DNA of 64,000 nucleotides, taken from positions 1 through 64,000 of the forward strand of contig NZ_RXZH01000008.1 of NCBI RefSeq assembly GCF_003970385.1. Direction: 5' to 3'. The stretch comes from Vibrio aquaticus. GTDB taxonomy: Bacteria > Pseudomonadota > Gammaproteobacteria > Enterobacterales > Vibrionaceae. The notes under the pieces are model-generated. The model saw only the letters and a program-made list of their open reading frames with translations, was not told the origin of the DNA and made no database searches. This document shows, piece after piece, positions 45,049 through 55,564 of the stretch (the stretch's first letter is position 1; each line of letters opens with the position of its first letter). Made by a program: the position numbers and the translations under genes.

Positions 45049-45726
45049 TTAAGATGCTAGCCAAACAGACAAAGCAAAGAATGAAGGAGCAAGAATAGAG
45101 GTGATGACACCGCAGACAACCAGTGCAAGAGAGCTGAACGCAGCATCTTGAGGATCTTTCTCCGCACAAGTTGCGGTACCTAAGGCGTGAGACACCGTGC
45201 CCATCGTCAACCCCTTGGCAATTGGGTGGGTGATATTAAGCAGGTTGTAAATTGGGTAGGCCATGATCGCCCCAAACAAACCTACAATCAGAACCAAGAT
45301 AGCTGCAATGGCAGGCTCGCCGCCTAGGTGACTTGAAACTTCCATAGCAATTGGCGTGGTGACCGACTTACCTAGCAAACTTGCAATCAGAGTGATGTCC
45401 GCTTGCATATAAATCGCAATAAGAGAGGCTGTCAGCATCGACATAATGCTGCCAACGCCACAGGCCAACATGATAATACGCCAGTTGGCACGTATCTGAG
45501 GCAACTGCTCATAAAGAGGGAATGCTAACGCAACCACTGCAGGTTGCAGCAAGTAGTTAATCCATTTGTTGTCGGCGTAGTAAGTTTCAAATGGTATTTT
45601 TAAGTAAGTCAGCATCGGAATAAGAACGAGGATACTGACCAGAAGCGGGTTCATAAATGGGCTGTTGAACTTCTGACATAACCAACGTGCTGAGAAGAAC
45701 ACAGCAATAGTGACCAATAACCACAT
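45049..45726 (-). CDS. yohK: LrgB/CidB family membrane protein
   Basis: The 225-aa inner-membrane protein has the LrgB pattern (FNSPFMNPLLVSILVL near the N-terminus, LLGKSVTTPIAMEVSSHLGG at about 125-145, GTVSHALGTATCAEKD at about 185-200). The family is linked to murein hydrolase control and pyruvate or 3-hydroxypropionate transport in different bacteria. Its start touches the stop of yohJ, so the two are translationally coupled. Confidence 0.9.
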   Translation of the reverse strand: MWLLVTIAVFFSARWLCQKFNSPFMNPLLVSILVLIPMLTYLKIPFETYYADNKWINYLLQPAVVALAFPLYEQLPQIRANWRIIMLACGVGSIMSMLTASLIAIYMQADITLIASLLGKSVTTPIAMEVSSHLGGEPAIAAILVLIVGLFGAIMAYPIYNLLNITHPIAKGLTMGTVSHALGTATCAEKDPQDAAFSSLALVVCGVITSILAPSFFALSVWLAS

Positions 45727-46091
45727 TATTTTTGTCCTCCTTTAAGCATGCGATCAAGCATCAGCCCAAGTAATACAAGGACGATCGCCGTACCACCAAC
45801 TGCACTGGCTAAGATGGGCAATGCGTTGGCAATCAGCATATCAAAGTGCTCCATTAGGCCAACGCTGATCGGCACGAACAGAAGAACCATATAGCGAATG
45901 AATAGGGTTGCACCAGGTCTGACCCAATCAGAAGGCACCAAGCCACTTGCCATTAGGCTAAATAAGATCAGCATGCCGATAATACTGCCCGGGATGGAGA
46001 TATCGAGTAAGTGTTGAATGTTAATGCCGGCCACTAGGCAGAGAAAGATCAACCCGATGGAGATGGCATATTGAAGCAGAGTTTTTGCCAT
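45726..46091 (-). CDS. yohJ: LrgA/CidA family membrane protein
   Basis: The 121-aa holin-like protein has four hydrophobic helices and the family motif [15 protein letters not shown] at about residues 32-46, followed by [21 protein letters not shown]. It acts with its LrgB partner encoded immediately downstream with a one-base overlap. Confidence 0.9.
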   Translation of the reverse strand: MAKTLLQYAISIGLIFLCLVAGINIQHLLDISIPGSIIGMLILFSLMASGLVPSDWVRPGATLFIRYMVLLFVPISVGLMEHFDMLIANALPILASAVGGTAIVLVLLGLMLDRMLKGGQK

Positions 46092-46235
46092 AATGTACTT
46101 TTGTCCAACTGAGAGCCTCCATAGGATTGGAAGCTCAATATGTTTTGTACGCTTTCGCTCGATTTATTATTTTTTTTGAGCGTTCAAGCCGTTTTGTAGG
46201 GGCAGGACTTAGGTTTTCGCTATTCTAGTTTGTTA

Positions 46236-47660
46236 CTAGGATACTCGCTTTTGCACGTAATGGTAGACCGATTTAAGAATCGCTATTTTCTTCTCGTCAC
46301 TCTCGTGTTCATGCACCAAGTTTTCAAGATTTAGCATGTAATCTTCAATACGTGATTCGAAATATTCACGGCAGTGATTTGCCCAGCGAACTTGCTCTGT
46401 TTCGCTCAATGTCCACGGGAAGTGGCGGGCGCGGTAGCGGAACAGAAGTGGGGTAATTCGTTCATCGTTGAATGTGATGTCTAAAGCCGCCAGATTGTTC
46501 GGATCGGTTTCACGAATGATGTTCATTGCTGTTTTGTCGGCAGGTGAGAAGAAGCCGTCGTAGAGCATGGTATCCACGTCAGAGCTTTTCTCATATTCAC
46601 GCTCAATAGAGTAAAGGCCAATTAACTTTTCACGCACTTCAGGGTGCTGACGCAGTAATGCTAAGTTCTGTAGGCACTGTTCTCTATCGATGCCGATCTT
46701 TTCTGCATTCTCGGCGGTCAGTGTTTTGGCCGGTGCGAGAATTGGACACTTATTCAAGTGAATCAGTTTAACCGGAACAGGAAGCTCATCTGGAGCGAGT
46801 TCAGAGTGCTTAGTGTAAAGGCGCTCGTTCAGTTGGTCGACATCTAAATCGAGCAACACTTGAGGATCTTTGGCTAGATCAACGCAAATTACCGCATTTT
46901 GGTTCGTTGGGTGCCAAGCGACAGGGACCATCCAACTGGTGTAATTGCACTCTTTACCCAACATTCCAGATACGTGCATGAGTGGCGTCATATTAACAAT
47001 ATCCACCAGCTCATTAAGCTTGCGTTTGTGGCGCATGTTAAGGAAGTAATCGAACAGTTTTGGCTGCGCCGCTTTGACTTTTTTAGCCAGTTCGATAGTA
47101 GCGATAACATCCGCCATCGCATCGTGAGCATTTTCGTGCTCAATGCCATTTTCTTTAGACAGGTGTTCGAGTTTAAAGCTGATGAACCCTTCCTCATTCT
47201 CAGGCCATTCGATGCCTTCAGGGCGCAGGGCATAACACGCTCGCATTACGTCAAGCAGATCCCAACGAGAGTTACCGTTTTGCCAGCTCCATGCGTATGG
47301 GTCAATGAAGTTGCGGTAACAGGTGTAGCGCGTTACTTCATCATCAAAACGAATGCTGTTATAGCCCAAGCTGATGGTGTTTGGCGTGGCTAATTGCTCA
47401 TGGATCTTAGCGATAAACTCAGGTTCCGACAGGCCTTTAGATTCGGCTGTTTGTGGTGTGATGCCAGTGATTAACGCCGCTTCTGGATGAGGCAGGTAGT
47501 CCGCTGGCGGTTGGCAATAAATGACAAGAGGCTCACCAATAATATTGAAGTCCATATCGGTGCGTACGCCTGCAAACTGACAAGGTCTGTCTTTTGCTGG
47601 GCTGGTTCCCCACGTTTCATAATCGAAGAAGAAAAACGTAGGCTGCTGCTCTTGTTGCAT
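46236..47660 (-). CDS. sbcB: Exodeoxyribonuclease I
   Basis: The 474-aa 3'-5' single-strand exonuclease has the DEDD motifs FFDYETWGTSP at about residues 12-22, SLGYNSIRFDDE near 97-108 and HDAMADV near 182. The SH3-like and C-terminal helical domains complete the usual length. It acts in recombination and mismatch repair, and binds SSB. Confidence 0.95.
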   Translation of the reverse strand: MQQEQQPTFFFFDYETWGTSPAKDRPCQFAGVRTDMDFNIIGEPLVIYCQPPADYLPHPEAALITGITPQTAESKGLSEPEFIAKIHEQLATPNTISLGYNSIRFDDEVTRYTCYRNFIDPYAWSWQNGNSRWDLLDVMRACYALRPEGIEWPENEEGFISFKLEHLSKENGIEHENAHDAMADVIATIELAKKVKAAQPKLFDYFLNMRHKRKLNELVDIVNMTPLMHVSGMLGKECNYTSWMVPVAWHPTNQNAVICVDLAKDPQVLLDLDVDQLNERLYTKHSELAPDELPVPVKLIHLNKCPILAPAKTLTAENAEKIGIDREQCLQNLALLRQHPEVREKLIGLYSIEREYEKSSDVDTMLYDGFFSPADKTAMNIIRETDPNNLAALDITFNDERITPLLFRYRARHFPWTLSETEQVRWANHCREYFESRIEDYMLNLENLVHEHESDEKKIAILKSVYHYVQKRVS

Positions 47661-47751
47661 TATCTATTACCAAGTGGTTGAAATTCACCTTGATATTAGA
47701 CCATTGCTATTCAAGCAAGGCAAACGAGATAGCGCGATCTCAGTGCGATTG

Positions 47752-47787
47752 ATAAAAAAATGGCCGACAATTGTATGCCGGCCATTT
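47752..47787 (-). terminator. Rho-independent terminator of tcyP
   Basis: On the minus strand AAATGGCCG and CGGCCATTT form the stem, followed by a T-run. Confidence 0.9.
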
Positions 47788-47807
47788 TCAAAGATGGATT
47801 AAAGTGG

Positions 47808-49181
47808 TTACGCTTGCTGCGTTTCTAGCGATTCATCTGAATTTTTAGATTTCATCAAACGGCTAGTAATGGTACCAGCTGTCATCGCGCCTGATACGTT
47901 TAGCGCGGTACGTGCCATGTCGATCAATGGTTCAATCGAGATAAGCAGCGCTGCGATTGTGACAGGTAGGCCCATTGCAGGCAGGACGATAAGTGCCGCA
48001 AATGTTGCACCGCCACCAACGCCAGCAATACCAAATGAACTTACTACGATGATAGCAATCAGTGACAACATGAAGTTGATTTCAAATGGGTCGATACCAA
48101 CCGTTGGTGCAACCATTACTGCTAGCATTGCAGGGTAGATACCCGCACAGCCGTTCTGACCAATTGTCGCACCAAAAGAGGCGGATAGGTTAGCGATTGC
48201 TGGTGGCACGTTCAGTTTGTTGATTTGCGCTTCTACGTTCAGCGGAATGGTTGCCGCTGAGCTGCGAGAAGTGAACGCAAATGTCAGTACAGGCCAAATC
48301 TTTTGGAAGTATGACTTAGGGCTAACACCAACAAACGACACTAAAATACCGTGAACAACAAACATCAATGCGATAGCAACGTAAGACGCCACAATAAAGC
48401 CAAGTAGGTTTAGGATGTCTGTTGCACTTGATGTCGCGACCACTTTCGCCATCAGCGCCGCAATACCGTAAGGTGTTAGCGCCATGATCATTTTCACGAG
48501 TCGCATTACGATAGATTGGGCAGCTTCAACGAACGTGCGGATTGGTGATTCAAGCTCTTCTTTCTCTGCCATTACTTTACGTGCAGCAATACCTGTTAGC
48601 ACGCCGAAGATGACAACAGCAATGATAGAGGTTGAACGAGCACCGGTCAGATCAGCAAATGGGTTTGTCGGGATAAAGCTCACCAGCATTTGCGGAATGG
48701 TTAGATCGCTTACTCGGTCAGCACGGCTTTCAAGCGCGGCTATTCGAGCTGTTTCACGAGCACCTTCCGTTAGACCTTCTGCACTCAGCCCAAACGCGTG
48801 TGTCACGATGATCGCAACTAACGCTGAAATAGCTGTGGTTACAAGCAAGACAGAAATGGTTAAACCAGAGATTTTGCCCAGAGCGCCGCCTTTTTCAAGC
48901 TTGACAACCGCAGCGATCATAGAGACCAAAACAAGTGGCATGATGATCATTTTTAGTAGGCCAACATAGCCACGACCAACAATGTTTACCCATTCTAAAG
49001 TTTGGCTAATAACCGGATTGCCTTCACCAAAGATAAGCTGAAGAGCTAGGCCGAATGCGCTGCCCGAGACTAAACCGAGTAACACCAAGCGAGATAACGT
49101 TTTCTCTTGTTTCTGCTGTCCGTAGAGAAAGAAGAGAATGCCAACAAATACCGCTAATGCAGCGATAACAACGACTGACAT
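47808..49181 (-). CDS. tcyP: L-cystine symporter TcyP
   Basis: The 457-aa inner-membrane carrier is of the dicarboxylate/amino-acid:cation symporter family. It follows E. coli TcyP (YdjN) closely: LEWVNIVGRGYVGLLKMIIMP, SFIPTNPFADLTGA, VLTFAFTSRSSAATIPLNVEAQ and SFGATIGQNGCAGIYPAMLAVM. It should import cystine as a sulfur source. It is monocistronic. Two hairpins lie in the 187-bp upstream gap (GATATAG/CTATATC at about 49211-49231 and ATGCCCAAAT/ATTTGGGCAT at 49269-49296). Confidence 0.92.
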   Translation of the reverse strand: MSVVVIAALAVFVGILFFLYGQQKQEKTLSRLVLLGLVSGSAFGLALQLIFGEGNPVISQTLEWVNIVGRGYVGLLKMIIMPLVLVSMIAAVVKLEKGGALGKISGLTISVLLVTTAISALVAIIVTHAFGLSAEGLTEGARETARIAALESRADRVSDLTIPQMLVSFIPTNPFADLTGARSTSIIAVVIFGVLTGIAARKVMAEKEELESPIRTFVEAAQSIVMRLVKMIMALTPYGIAALMAKVVATSSATDILNLLGFIVASYVAIALMFVVHGILVSFVGVSPKSYFQKIWPVLTFAFTSRSSAATIPLNVEAQINKLNVPPAIANLSASFGATIGQNGCAGIYPAMLAVMVAPTVGIDPFEINFMLSLIAIIVVSSFGIAGVGGGATFAALIVLPAMGLPVTIAALLISIEPLIDMARTALNVSGAMTAGTITSRLMKSKNSDESLETQQA

Positions 49182-49368
49182 GATTGATTGTCCTTATGAT
49201 TACGCGTGAGATATAGGTAGGATCTATATCTTATGGAATTTGGTTCGGTATGAGAGTAATGATTTGAAATGCCCAAATAAAAGTACATTTGGGCATTATA
49301 TATAACAGTAAGTTATTAAAAGGGAGGGAAGGACATAATTTGGACGTATAGAGCCGAAATAACGCCGA

Positions 49369-50028
49369 TTATTGATACTTATTGAGCAGTGCTTTCATAC
49401 TGACAGTATCAAGAATTTCAACCTTTTTGGTCGCGTGAGAAAAGAGCGAATACTGCATCGCCTTGGCAACGTCTTCTGCGTCGATAGGAACGAAGTTCGC
49501 CAACGGTCCAAACATCACTGGCTTTACGACTCGTAAAACGGCTTGCAGGACAGCCTCATCTTTACGTGGAGATTCTCGCAATCCTTTTAATGGCCCTGGA
49601 TGAGCAATGACTAAACGCTCGAAGTTTAATCGTTCCAGTGCAAGCTCCATGCGACCTTTACACCTTAAATAATGCGAGAAGGAGCGAGTGGATGCACCTA
49701 GACTAGACACGACCGCTAGGTGCGTAACACCAAGCAATTTCATTTCTTGCGCTACTTGGCAGACCAATTCATAGTCAACGTGCTCTAGGGCTGGCTTTGA
49801 ACCTGCTTGCTTGAGCGTCGTACCCAAACAGATAAAGCCATACTTTGGCTGAACATCGTCAGACTCCCATTCATGTACTTGCAGCTCAGGGTGCTGGATG
49901 GTGACTAACTTGGAATGAAAGAAAGGTAGAGGCTTTCGAGAAAGCGCATAGATTTTTTCGATCGGCTCTGCCTCAAGCATCTGCTTTGCTAGCTCATTCC
50001 CGACCAATCCGGTACTACCCGCGATCAT
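49369..50028 (-). CDS. NAD(P)-binding oxidoreductase, HTATIP2/YbjT-like
   Basis: This 219-aa Rossmann protein has the nucleotide loop GSTGLVGNEL at the N-terminus, then FICLGTTLKQAGS and VVSSLGASTRSFSHYLRCKGRMELAL with the SDR-like Ser/Lys region, and VIAHPGPLKG. Atypical short-chain dehydrogenases of this kind have unclear substrates. The start is uncertain: the frame extends upstream to 50124 with no ribosome site, and the methionine right before the nucleotide loop is used here. Confidence 0.8.
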   Translation of the reverse strand: MIAGSTGLVGNELAKQMLEAEPIEKIYALSRKPLPFFHSKLVTIQHPELQVHEWESDDVQPKYGFICLGTTLKQAGSKPALEHVDYELVCQVAQEMKLLGVTHLAVVSSLGASTRSFSHYLRCKGRMELALERLNFERLVIAHPGPLKGLRESPRKDEAVLQAVLRVVKPVMFGPLANFVPIDAEDVAKAMQYSLFSHATKKVEILDTVSMKALLNKYQ

Positions 50029-50246
50029 AACAATGAGGTTGTCTCTTACATACAATATGATGTACCATTTGTTATTGATGGATAAGAAATTAGTGACTAT
50101 ATTTTCATCACGATACCCAAGCATCTAATAAACAGGCGTAAAAGTCTGTGATCACAAACAAACTTGTTTCTTACTACACTTATCTTTGACGGATGAGCCA
50201 TTTCGATTGAAGGCTGTCGAGAATGATAAAGTTAGGGCGCAATTAA

Positions 50247-52205
50247 ATGAAAATTAAGCAAAAACTATTACTGGGTTTGATGGCGGCAACGTTACTTCCC
50301 GTCGCGATCATATCTTTCGTTGTGATCTCGAACTCAAGAGATGAAGCGATAACGGATTTTATTGATCGAAGTACCGGTGAAATCCGACAAGTTGATAACG
50401 CCATATCGATCTATTTCAAAGCGATTGAAGAAAACGTTCGTATGTTAGCGAGTCAACCAGCAATCAAGAAGGCTGACAACTCAATTGAAAGTTACATGGA
50501 TAAAGGTGATATGGCGATGACGCCTTTATCTAACAGCAAAACAGAACAAGAAATTTTCAAAACCCTTGAGCAATTTGGCCGTTCACACTCAGGCTATTCC
50601 TACGTTTACATGGGGACTAAGCAGGGTGGCTATGTACAATGGCCACAAGGTAATATGAGTGCGGGCTACGACCCACGTCAGCGCCCTTGGTTCACAACTG
50701 CCCAAAAAACGCCTAACAATGTTGGCCGTACACCGGCTTACTATTGGGCAGCGGATGATGCGACAATCGTTGGGACAGTGATGACCTTTGACGCGGATGA
50801 TAGCGCGAGTTCAGGTGTGGTTGCGGTTGATGTATCACTTAAGAACCTGACCGATATCGTCAAAGAAATCAAAATCGGTGAAACCGGCTACCTGATGATG
50901 ATTGAAGATTCGGGCAACGTATTAGTCGATGCACATAATCCAGATAATAACTTTAAGGCGATTGACTCATTAGGGACAGGGTACAAAGCGTTAAGCCAGC
51001 TTGAAAGTGGTGTGCTTGATGTTGAAATCGACGGCGAGCACATGATGGCAAACGTCTATTACTCGAACAAGTTAGGTTGGAAGTTTGTTGGCCTTATCTC
51101 TTACGATGAAGTGATGCGTGATAGCAATAACTTGATGAAGTTTATCACGGTGATTGTTGTTGTTCTGGGCGTTATTTTTGGTGCTGGCGCGATGTTATTG
51201 GCGAACCTGATTTCAAAACCTCTGACATTGGTATCTACCGGTCTAAAAGAAATCTCAGAAGGTGAGGGTGACCTGACGAAAGAGCTGCAAGTACGCTCAA
51301 GTGATGAAACCGGTGCCTTAGCGGGTTACTTCAATGAATTTATCAAAGCGATTCGTCAGCTTGTTCAGCAAATCTCTTCGTCAGGTTCGAGCATTGCGGA
51401 TTCGGCTTCTCGAGCGAGCTTGGTATCGGAAGAGCTAAACCAAGTATCAGAGCGACAAAATCAAGCGGTAGAAATGGTATCTACTGCCTTTAATGAGATG
51501 GTGGCTACGGCTAATGAAGTGGCAACACTTTGTACAACCGCGGCATCTGCAGCTGATAGCAGCCAAGTGTTGGTGAGCCAAGGTCAAACGGATATTGGTG
51601 ATGCGGTAAATAGTGTGAATGAATTGGCACAACTTATCTCAGCATCATCGGAAACCATCACTGAGCTTGAGCACGATAGCCAAAGCATTACGGTTATTCT
51701 CGAAACCATTCGTGGCATCGCAGAACAAACGAACCTGTTAGCGTTAAATGCAGCGATTGAGGCAGCCCGAGCAGGCGAACAAGGTCGCGGCTTTGCCGTT
51801 GTAGCGGATGAAGTTCGTGCCTTGGCGAAACGTACACAAGATTCAACAGAAGAAATTAACGGTTTAGTGCAGCGCCTGCAAAACCGCACTAAAGAAGTGT
51901 CAGAGCAAATGACGGTCAGCTTGCGTGCGTCTGAGCAAACGGTCGAAATCACTGACTCAGTTCACTCAAGCTTTAGCGGTATTTCTCAGTCGGTGACGTC
52001 TATCCATGATATGAGTACACAGATTGCAACGGCAGCTGAAGAGCAGCATTTAGTGGCGGAAGAGATCAATCGTAACATTCAGCAAGTGCACGAAGATACA
52101 ATGCGTGTCGATGAAGTCGCGAACAGAGCCAAACAAAACTCGACTGACCTTGCGAGCGCAGCGGATGGTCTGAATGATTTGGTGAAGAAGTTTAAGACAG
52201 AATAA
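50247..52205 (+). CDS. Methyl-accepting chemotaxis protein with dCache sensor
   Basis: The 652-aa chemoreceptor has an N-terminal transmembrane helix (about residues 7-29) and a periplasmic double-Cache domain (about 35-275, with [18 protein letters not shown] and [10 protein letters not shown]). A second transmembrane helix follows (about 288-310), then HAMP, then a long signalling domain. The tip [20 protein letters not shown] contacts CheA and CheW. No C-terminal CheR pentapeptide is present. Ligands of dCache receptors are often amino acids; the exact one is unknown. Confidence 0.94.
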   Translation: MKIKQKLLLGLMAATLLPVAIISFVVISNSRDEAITDFIDRSTGEIRQVDNAISIYFKAIEENVRMLASQPAIKKADNSIESYMDKGDMAMTPLSNSKTEQEIFKTLEQFGRSHSGYSYVYMGTKQGGYVQWPQGNMSAGYDPRQRPWFTTAQKTPNNVGRTPAYYWAADDATIVGTVMTFDADDSASSGVVAVDVSLKNLTDIVKEIKIGETGYLMMIEDSGNVLVDAHNPDNNFKAIDSLGTGYKALSQLESGVLDVEIDGEHMMANVYYSNKLGWKFVGLISYDEVMRDSNNLMKFITVIVVVLGVIFGAGAMLLANLISKPLTLVSTGLKEISEGEGDLTKELQVRSSDETGALAGYFNEFIKAIRQLVQQISSSGSSIADSASRASLVSEELNQVSERQNQAVEMVSTAFNEMVATANEVATLCTTAASAADSSQVLVSQGQTDIGDAVNSVNELAQLISASSETITELEHDSQSITVILETIRGIAEQTNLLALNAAIEAARAGEQGRGFAVVADEVRALAKRTQDSTEEINGLVQRLQNRTKEVSEQMTVSLRASEQTVEITDSVHSSFSGISQSVTSIHDMSTQIATAAEEQHLVAEEINRNIQQVHEDTMRVDEVANRAKQNSTDLASAADGLNDLVKKFKTE

Positions 52206-52223
52206 TTGACGTTGTCGTTAAAC

Positions 52224-52262
52224 TTTAAGGCCTCGCTAACAATGCGAGGCCTTTTTCTTTTT
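52224..52262. terminator. Bidirectional rho-independent terminator
   Basis: AAGGCCTCGC and GCGAGGCCTT pair around TAACAAT, with TTTTTCTTTTT after it. It ends the chemoreceptor gene and, on the other strand, follows the 28-aa gene at once. Confidence 0.9.
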
Positions 52263-52347
52263 AAGTTAGCGACATCGGGACTTTCTTTTGATTTCGTTGC
52301 GGAGATTTATTGGTTTTTTGCTTGTTAGATCGTTGGTTGGCAAACAT
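52261..52347 (-). CDS. 28-aa very basic protein
   Basis: The peptide MFANQRSNKQKTNKSPQRNQ continues to a short end KKVPMSLT. It is extremely rich in Lys, Arg, Gln and Asn with no acidic residue. A perfect AAGGAGG ribosome site lies 5 bases before the ATG (minus strand), and the stop abuts a bidirectional terminator, both signs of a true gene. Function unknown; RNA or ribosome contact is only a guess. The rest of the interval 52206-52596 holds the promoter area of the flavin reductase gene. Confidence 0.65.
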   Translation of the reverse strand: MFANQRSNKQKTNKSPQRNQKKVPMSLT

Positions 52348-52596
52348 AGCGCCTCCTTGACGGTTATGTGAGTTAAGCAAGAACACGGCTAAAGAAAATG
52401 CATAGTTTGTGCCGTTATTAAAAAACTCACTGTATTAATAAGATAGATGAATAATGGGAAAGACGGCTAAGTTTGTTGTCAAAATAAAAGTCATTTTGAA
52501 AAGCACACAAAAGGAAGGAAGATCTCAATAAAGGGTGTTAACACCTTGATTTCACGTTACACTCACTGCAAAGGACGAACACTTCTAGGATATCGA

Positions 52597-53208
52597 ATGG
52601 ACATCAACCTCAGTACCCTTGCTCCCACTCAGATTTACCACTTAATGACTCAAACTGTGATTCCAAGGCCTATAGCATGGGTTCTAACGGAGTCAGACGA
52701 TAAGAACTACAACCTAGCGCCTTTTTCTTACTTCACGCCTGTTTCGAGCAACCCGCCATTATTGATGCTTTCGGTGGGTAAGAAGCCGACAGGTGACATC
52801 AAAGACACCACTCGCAATGTGTTAGAAATGGGGCGAATGGTCGTGCATATCGCTCATGAAGATCAAGCCAATGAGGTGACACAGACAGCAGCGACATTGC
52901 CACATGGTGAATCAGAAGTTGCAGCGTCGGAACTTTCTTTGGTTGATTTCGAAGGGTTTGAAATGCCTCGTGTCGAGGGTTGTCCAATTGCCTTTGGTTG
53001 TAAATTGTATGAAGTGAAAGAGATTGGTGAGACGCCGCAAAGTCTGATCTTCGCTGAAATCGAACAAGTCTATATCGATCCTAAGGTGATTGATGATCGC
53101 AGTGACCGATTGGTGGTTGAAGCGTTAAAAGTGAATCCACTTTCTCGTCTGGGTGGCAGCCAATATGCCACGCTTGATCATGTTTTTTCTGTTGCACGCC
53201 CGAAGTAG
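52597..53208 (+). CDS. Flavin reductase-like FMN-binding protein
   Basis: The 203-aa protein has the split-barrel flavin reductase pattern: TVIPRPIAWVLTESDDKNYNLAPFSYFTPVSSNPP at about residues 19-53, followed by DIKDTTRNV. Such proteins bind FMN; a role in flavin chemistry is likely but the partner is unknown. The start is ATG at 52597 after AGGA; the frame goes back to a TTG at 52546 without a site. It is 6 bp upstream of cobT, so it probably shares the cobalamin operon. Confidence 0.88.
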   Translation: MDINLSTLAPTQIYHLMTQTVIPRPIAWVLTESDDKNYNLAPFSYFTPVSSNPPLLMLSVGKKPTGDIKDTTRNVLEMGRMVVHIAHEDQANEVTQTAATLPHGESEVAASELSLVDFEGFEMPRVEGCPIAFGCKLYEVKEIGETPQSLIFAEIEQVYIDPKVIDDRSDRLVVEALKVNPLSRLGGSQYATLDHVFSVARPK

Positions 53209-53214
53209 TTTCTT

Positions 53215-54246
53215 ATGTCTAATCAAATCTTCTCTGATGCAATTTGGCATCGTATTAATCAAAAAACCAAACCAGTAGGCGCATTAGGTCAGCTTGAAAC
53301 GGTTGCTCATCAACTGGCGATGATTCAAAGTGAACAGCTGGGTGACGTTGTCACTAAAGTTAAAGTCAATAAACCTACGGTAGTGGTGTTTGCTGGTGAT
53401 CATGGCATCGCAGACGAAGGGGTGAGTATTGCCCCAAGTGCAGTTACTCAGCAGATGGTACTGAACTTTCTTGCGGGTGGCGCGGCGATTAACTGTTTTT
53501 GTCGAGTCAACGATGTCGCGCTTAAGGTTGTAGATACCGGTATTTTGCTTCCTGTTGAACAAGCTCATGATGACTTTGTTGTTCAGCGTTTAGGTGATCG
53601 CACGGAGAATTTTGCGAATCAAGCAGCAATGACTGAGCAGCAAGTTGAAGAGGGCTTAAAGCTTGGTAAGTCGTTAGTTTCATCGATTATTCATGATGGC
53701 TGTAACCTTATCATGTTTGGTGAAATGGGCATTGGCAATACCAGTAGCGCTGCAGCTATTTTAAGTGCGCTGTCTAAGCGTAAGCCCGCAGATTGCGTTG
53801 GCCGTGGTACAGGTATTAGCGATGAGCAGTGGGCTAAAAAAGTTCAACTGGTAGAGCAAGGCGTATCAAGGTGCTACGGATTGTCAGTAACAGAAACGTT
53901 GGCTCAAGTCGGTGGATTTGAAATTGTGCAAATGGTGGGTGGTTTCCTTGCAGCAGCAGAAAACAAAACACCGGTGCTGGTGGACGGGTTTATCGTGACT
54001 GCGGCGGCTTACGTAGCGGCACTTATCAATCCTGCGTGTCGCGATGTAATGATCTTTGCGCACCAATCACATGAAACTGGACACCAATATCTGCTACAAG
54101 AATTGGATGCAGAACCATTACTCGACCTCTCATTACGTTTGGGTGAGGGTACAGGTGCTGTGCTAGCCATGCCTTTGATTCGAGCTGCGGCCGAGTTTTA
54201 CAACAATATGGCGAGTTTTGAAGAAGCCGGTGTGGTGGTCGATTGA
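53215..54246 (+). CDS. cobT: Nicotinate-nucleotide--dimethylbenzimidazole phosphoribosyltransferase
   Basis: The 343-aa enzyme activates dimethylbenzimidazole to alpha-ribazole phosphate for the lower ligand of cobalamin. Typical are [50 protein letters not shown] and [14 protein letters not shown] with the catalytic Glu. It is followed by cobS with overlapping codons. Confidence 0.96.
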   Translation: MSNQIFSDAIWHRINQKTKPVGALGQLETVAHQLAMIQSEQLGDVVTKVKVNKPTVVVFAGDHGIADEGVSIAPSAVTQQMVLNFLAGGAAINCFCRVNDVALKVVDTGILLPVEQAHDDFVVQRLGDRTENFANQAAMTEQQVEEGLKLGKSLVSSIIHDGCNLIMFGEMGIGNTSSAAAILSALSKRKPADCVGRGTGISDEQWAKKVQLVEQGVSRCYGLSVTETLAQVGGFEIVQMVGGFLAAAENKTPVLVDGFIVTAAAYVAALINPACRDVMIFAHQSHETGHQYLLQELDAEPLLDLSLRLGEGTGAVLAMPLIRAAAEFYNNMASFEEAGVVVD

Positions 54247-55022
54247 TGCAAGTGGCTAAACATCAATATCAGCTATTCATACTTGCATTGGGCTTCTTTT
54301 CACGTATTCCGGTTCCGGCATCTATACCTTACAGCGAAGAGCGGATGAACCAAGCTGGGCGTTACTTTGCTCTTGTTGGTTTGTTATTGGGCGCTTTGTG
54401 TGCCTTGGTTCTTTATCTCGCTCTGTGTGTACTGCCAAGCTCGATTGCGATTGTGCTCATGATGGTGTTTAGCTTAATGCTGACTGGCGCTTTTCACGAA
54501 GATGGTTTGACCGATATGGCCGATGGTATTGGTGGCGGTATGACGATTGACCGCCGCTTAACCATAATGAAAGACAGCCGTATTGGTACTTATGGTGCCA
54601 GTGCTTTGATCATGGCGCTGCTTGGCAAATACCTACTTTTGGCTGAGCTTGTACGCCTTGATCAAGTTGTCACAATGGTGGTCGTTGCTTATTCCCTTTC
54701 AAGAGCTGTAGCTGCATCACTTATCTATGATATGCCTTACGTCAGCGACATTGATACCAGTAAAAGCAAGCCCTTAGCGCAAAGACAATCGAAGAAAGAG
54801 CTATTGTTACTGGTTTTGACTGGGCTTCTACCTTGTTTGTTGCTCGCCCCTCAACTCGTTGTGTTACTCATTGGCGCGATGGTCGTTTTTAGAGTGATAT
54901 TTAAACGTTGGTTATTAGCCAGACTGGGCGGCTTTACGGGAGATTGCTTGGGCGCAGCGCAGCAGTTATCTGAGCTTCTCATTTACCTTATCTCTATCGC
55001 TTGGGTGTTTAACACGTTATGA
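54246..55022 (+). CDS. cobS: Cobalamin synthase (adenosylcobinamide-GDP ribazoletransferase)
   Basis: The 258-aa inner-membrane enzyme joins adenosylcobinamide-GDP and alpha-ribazole. The family motifs [14 protein letters not shown] near the N-terminus and [16 protein letters not shown] with [12 protein letters not shown] are intact, and [10 protein letters not shown] lies near the end. The ATG at 54246 overlaps the stop of cobT (TGATG); a TTG just upstream is possible. Confidence 0.95.
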   Translation: MQVAKHQYQLFILALGFFSRIPVPASIPYSEERMNQAGRYFALVGLLLGALCALVLYLALCVLPSSIAIVLMMVFSLMLTGAFHEDGLTDMADGIGGGMTIDRRLTIMKDSRIGTYGASALIMALLGKYLLLAELVRLDQVVTMVVVAYSLSRAVAASLIYDMPYVSDIDTSKSKPLAQRQSKKELLLLVLTGLLPCLLLAPQLVVLLIGAMVVFRVIFKRWLLARLGGFTGDCLGAAQQLSELLIYLISIAWVFNTL

Positions 55023-55561
55023 CGATTCACTTTGTTTTAGGAGGAGCGCGATCGGGTAAATCTCGATACGCAGAGCAACAAGTTCACCAACTGGCTGAGG
55101 CTAAAGCCAAGCATTATGTCGCGACAGCCATTGCCTTTGATGACGAGATGAAAGCGAGAGTTGCTCATCATCAGCAATCTCGTGGTGATGGCTGGCAAGA
55201 GCATGAATGCCCAACCGCGTTGACAGATCTTCTATCTCAATTTAGTACGCAAGATGTGGCGTTGGTCGACTGCTTAACCCTTTGGCTGAACAACGTTATC
55301 TATAATGAAGGGGACACCCTTGAAGAGACCAAGATCAAAAGCTCAGTCGAGGCGTTGGTTCAAGCGTTAAGTAAAACTCAAGCTGATATCGTACTGGTTT
55401 CTAATGAAGTCGGTCTAGGGGTGGTCCCATTAGGCGAAGTCTCGCGGTTGTTTGTCGACCATGCCGGCTGGATGAACCAAGCGATAGCCAAGGTCGCTAA
55501 TGAAGTCGTTCTAGTTACTGCTGGTTTACCGTTGATGCTTAAGTTAGAGCAAGAGGGGTAG
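55019..55561 (+). CDS. cobU: Adenosylcobinamide kinase/adenosylcobinamide-phosphate guanylyltransferase
   Basis: The 180-aa bifunctional enzyme phosphorylates adenosylcobinamide and transfers GMP to it. A P-loop ([14 protein letters not shown]) starts at residue 8, with [10 protein letters not shown] and [12 protein letters not shown] further on. It overlaps cobS by 4 bp (ATGA). Confidence 0.96.
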   Translation: MTIHFVLGGARSGKSRYAEQQVHQLAEAKAKHYVATAIAFDDEMKARVAHHQQSRGDGWQEHECPTALTDLLSQFSTQDVALVDCLTLWLNNVIYNEGDTLEETKIKSSVEALVQALSKTQADIVLVSNEVGLGVVPLGEVSRLFVDHAGWMNQAIAKVANEVVLVTAGLPLMLKLEQEG

Positions 55562-55564
55562 TCC

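Noticed and set aside
50125..50246. CTGTGATCACA palindrome upstream of the chemoreceptor as a CRP site
   Set aside because: The spacing between half sites is wrong for CRP (overlapping halves rather than TGTGA-N6-TCACA).
51160..51175. GGGCGTTAT string resembling an attC core in the chemoreceptor gene (and GGGCGTTAC near 54358)
   Set aside because: Both are short and inside conserved coding sequence, so they are expected by chance, unlike the 15-base match at 23128.
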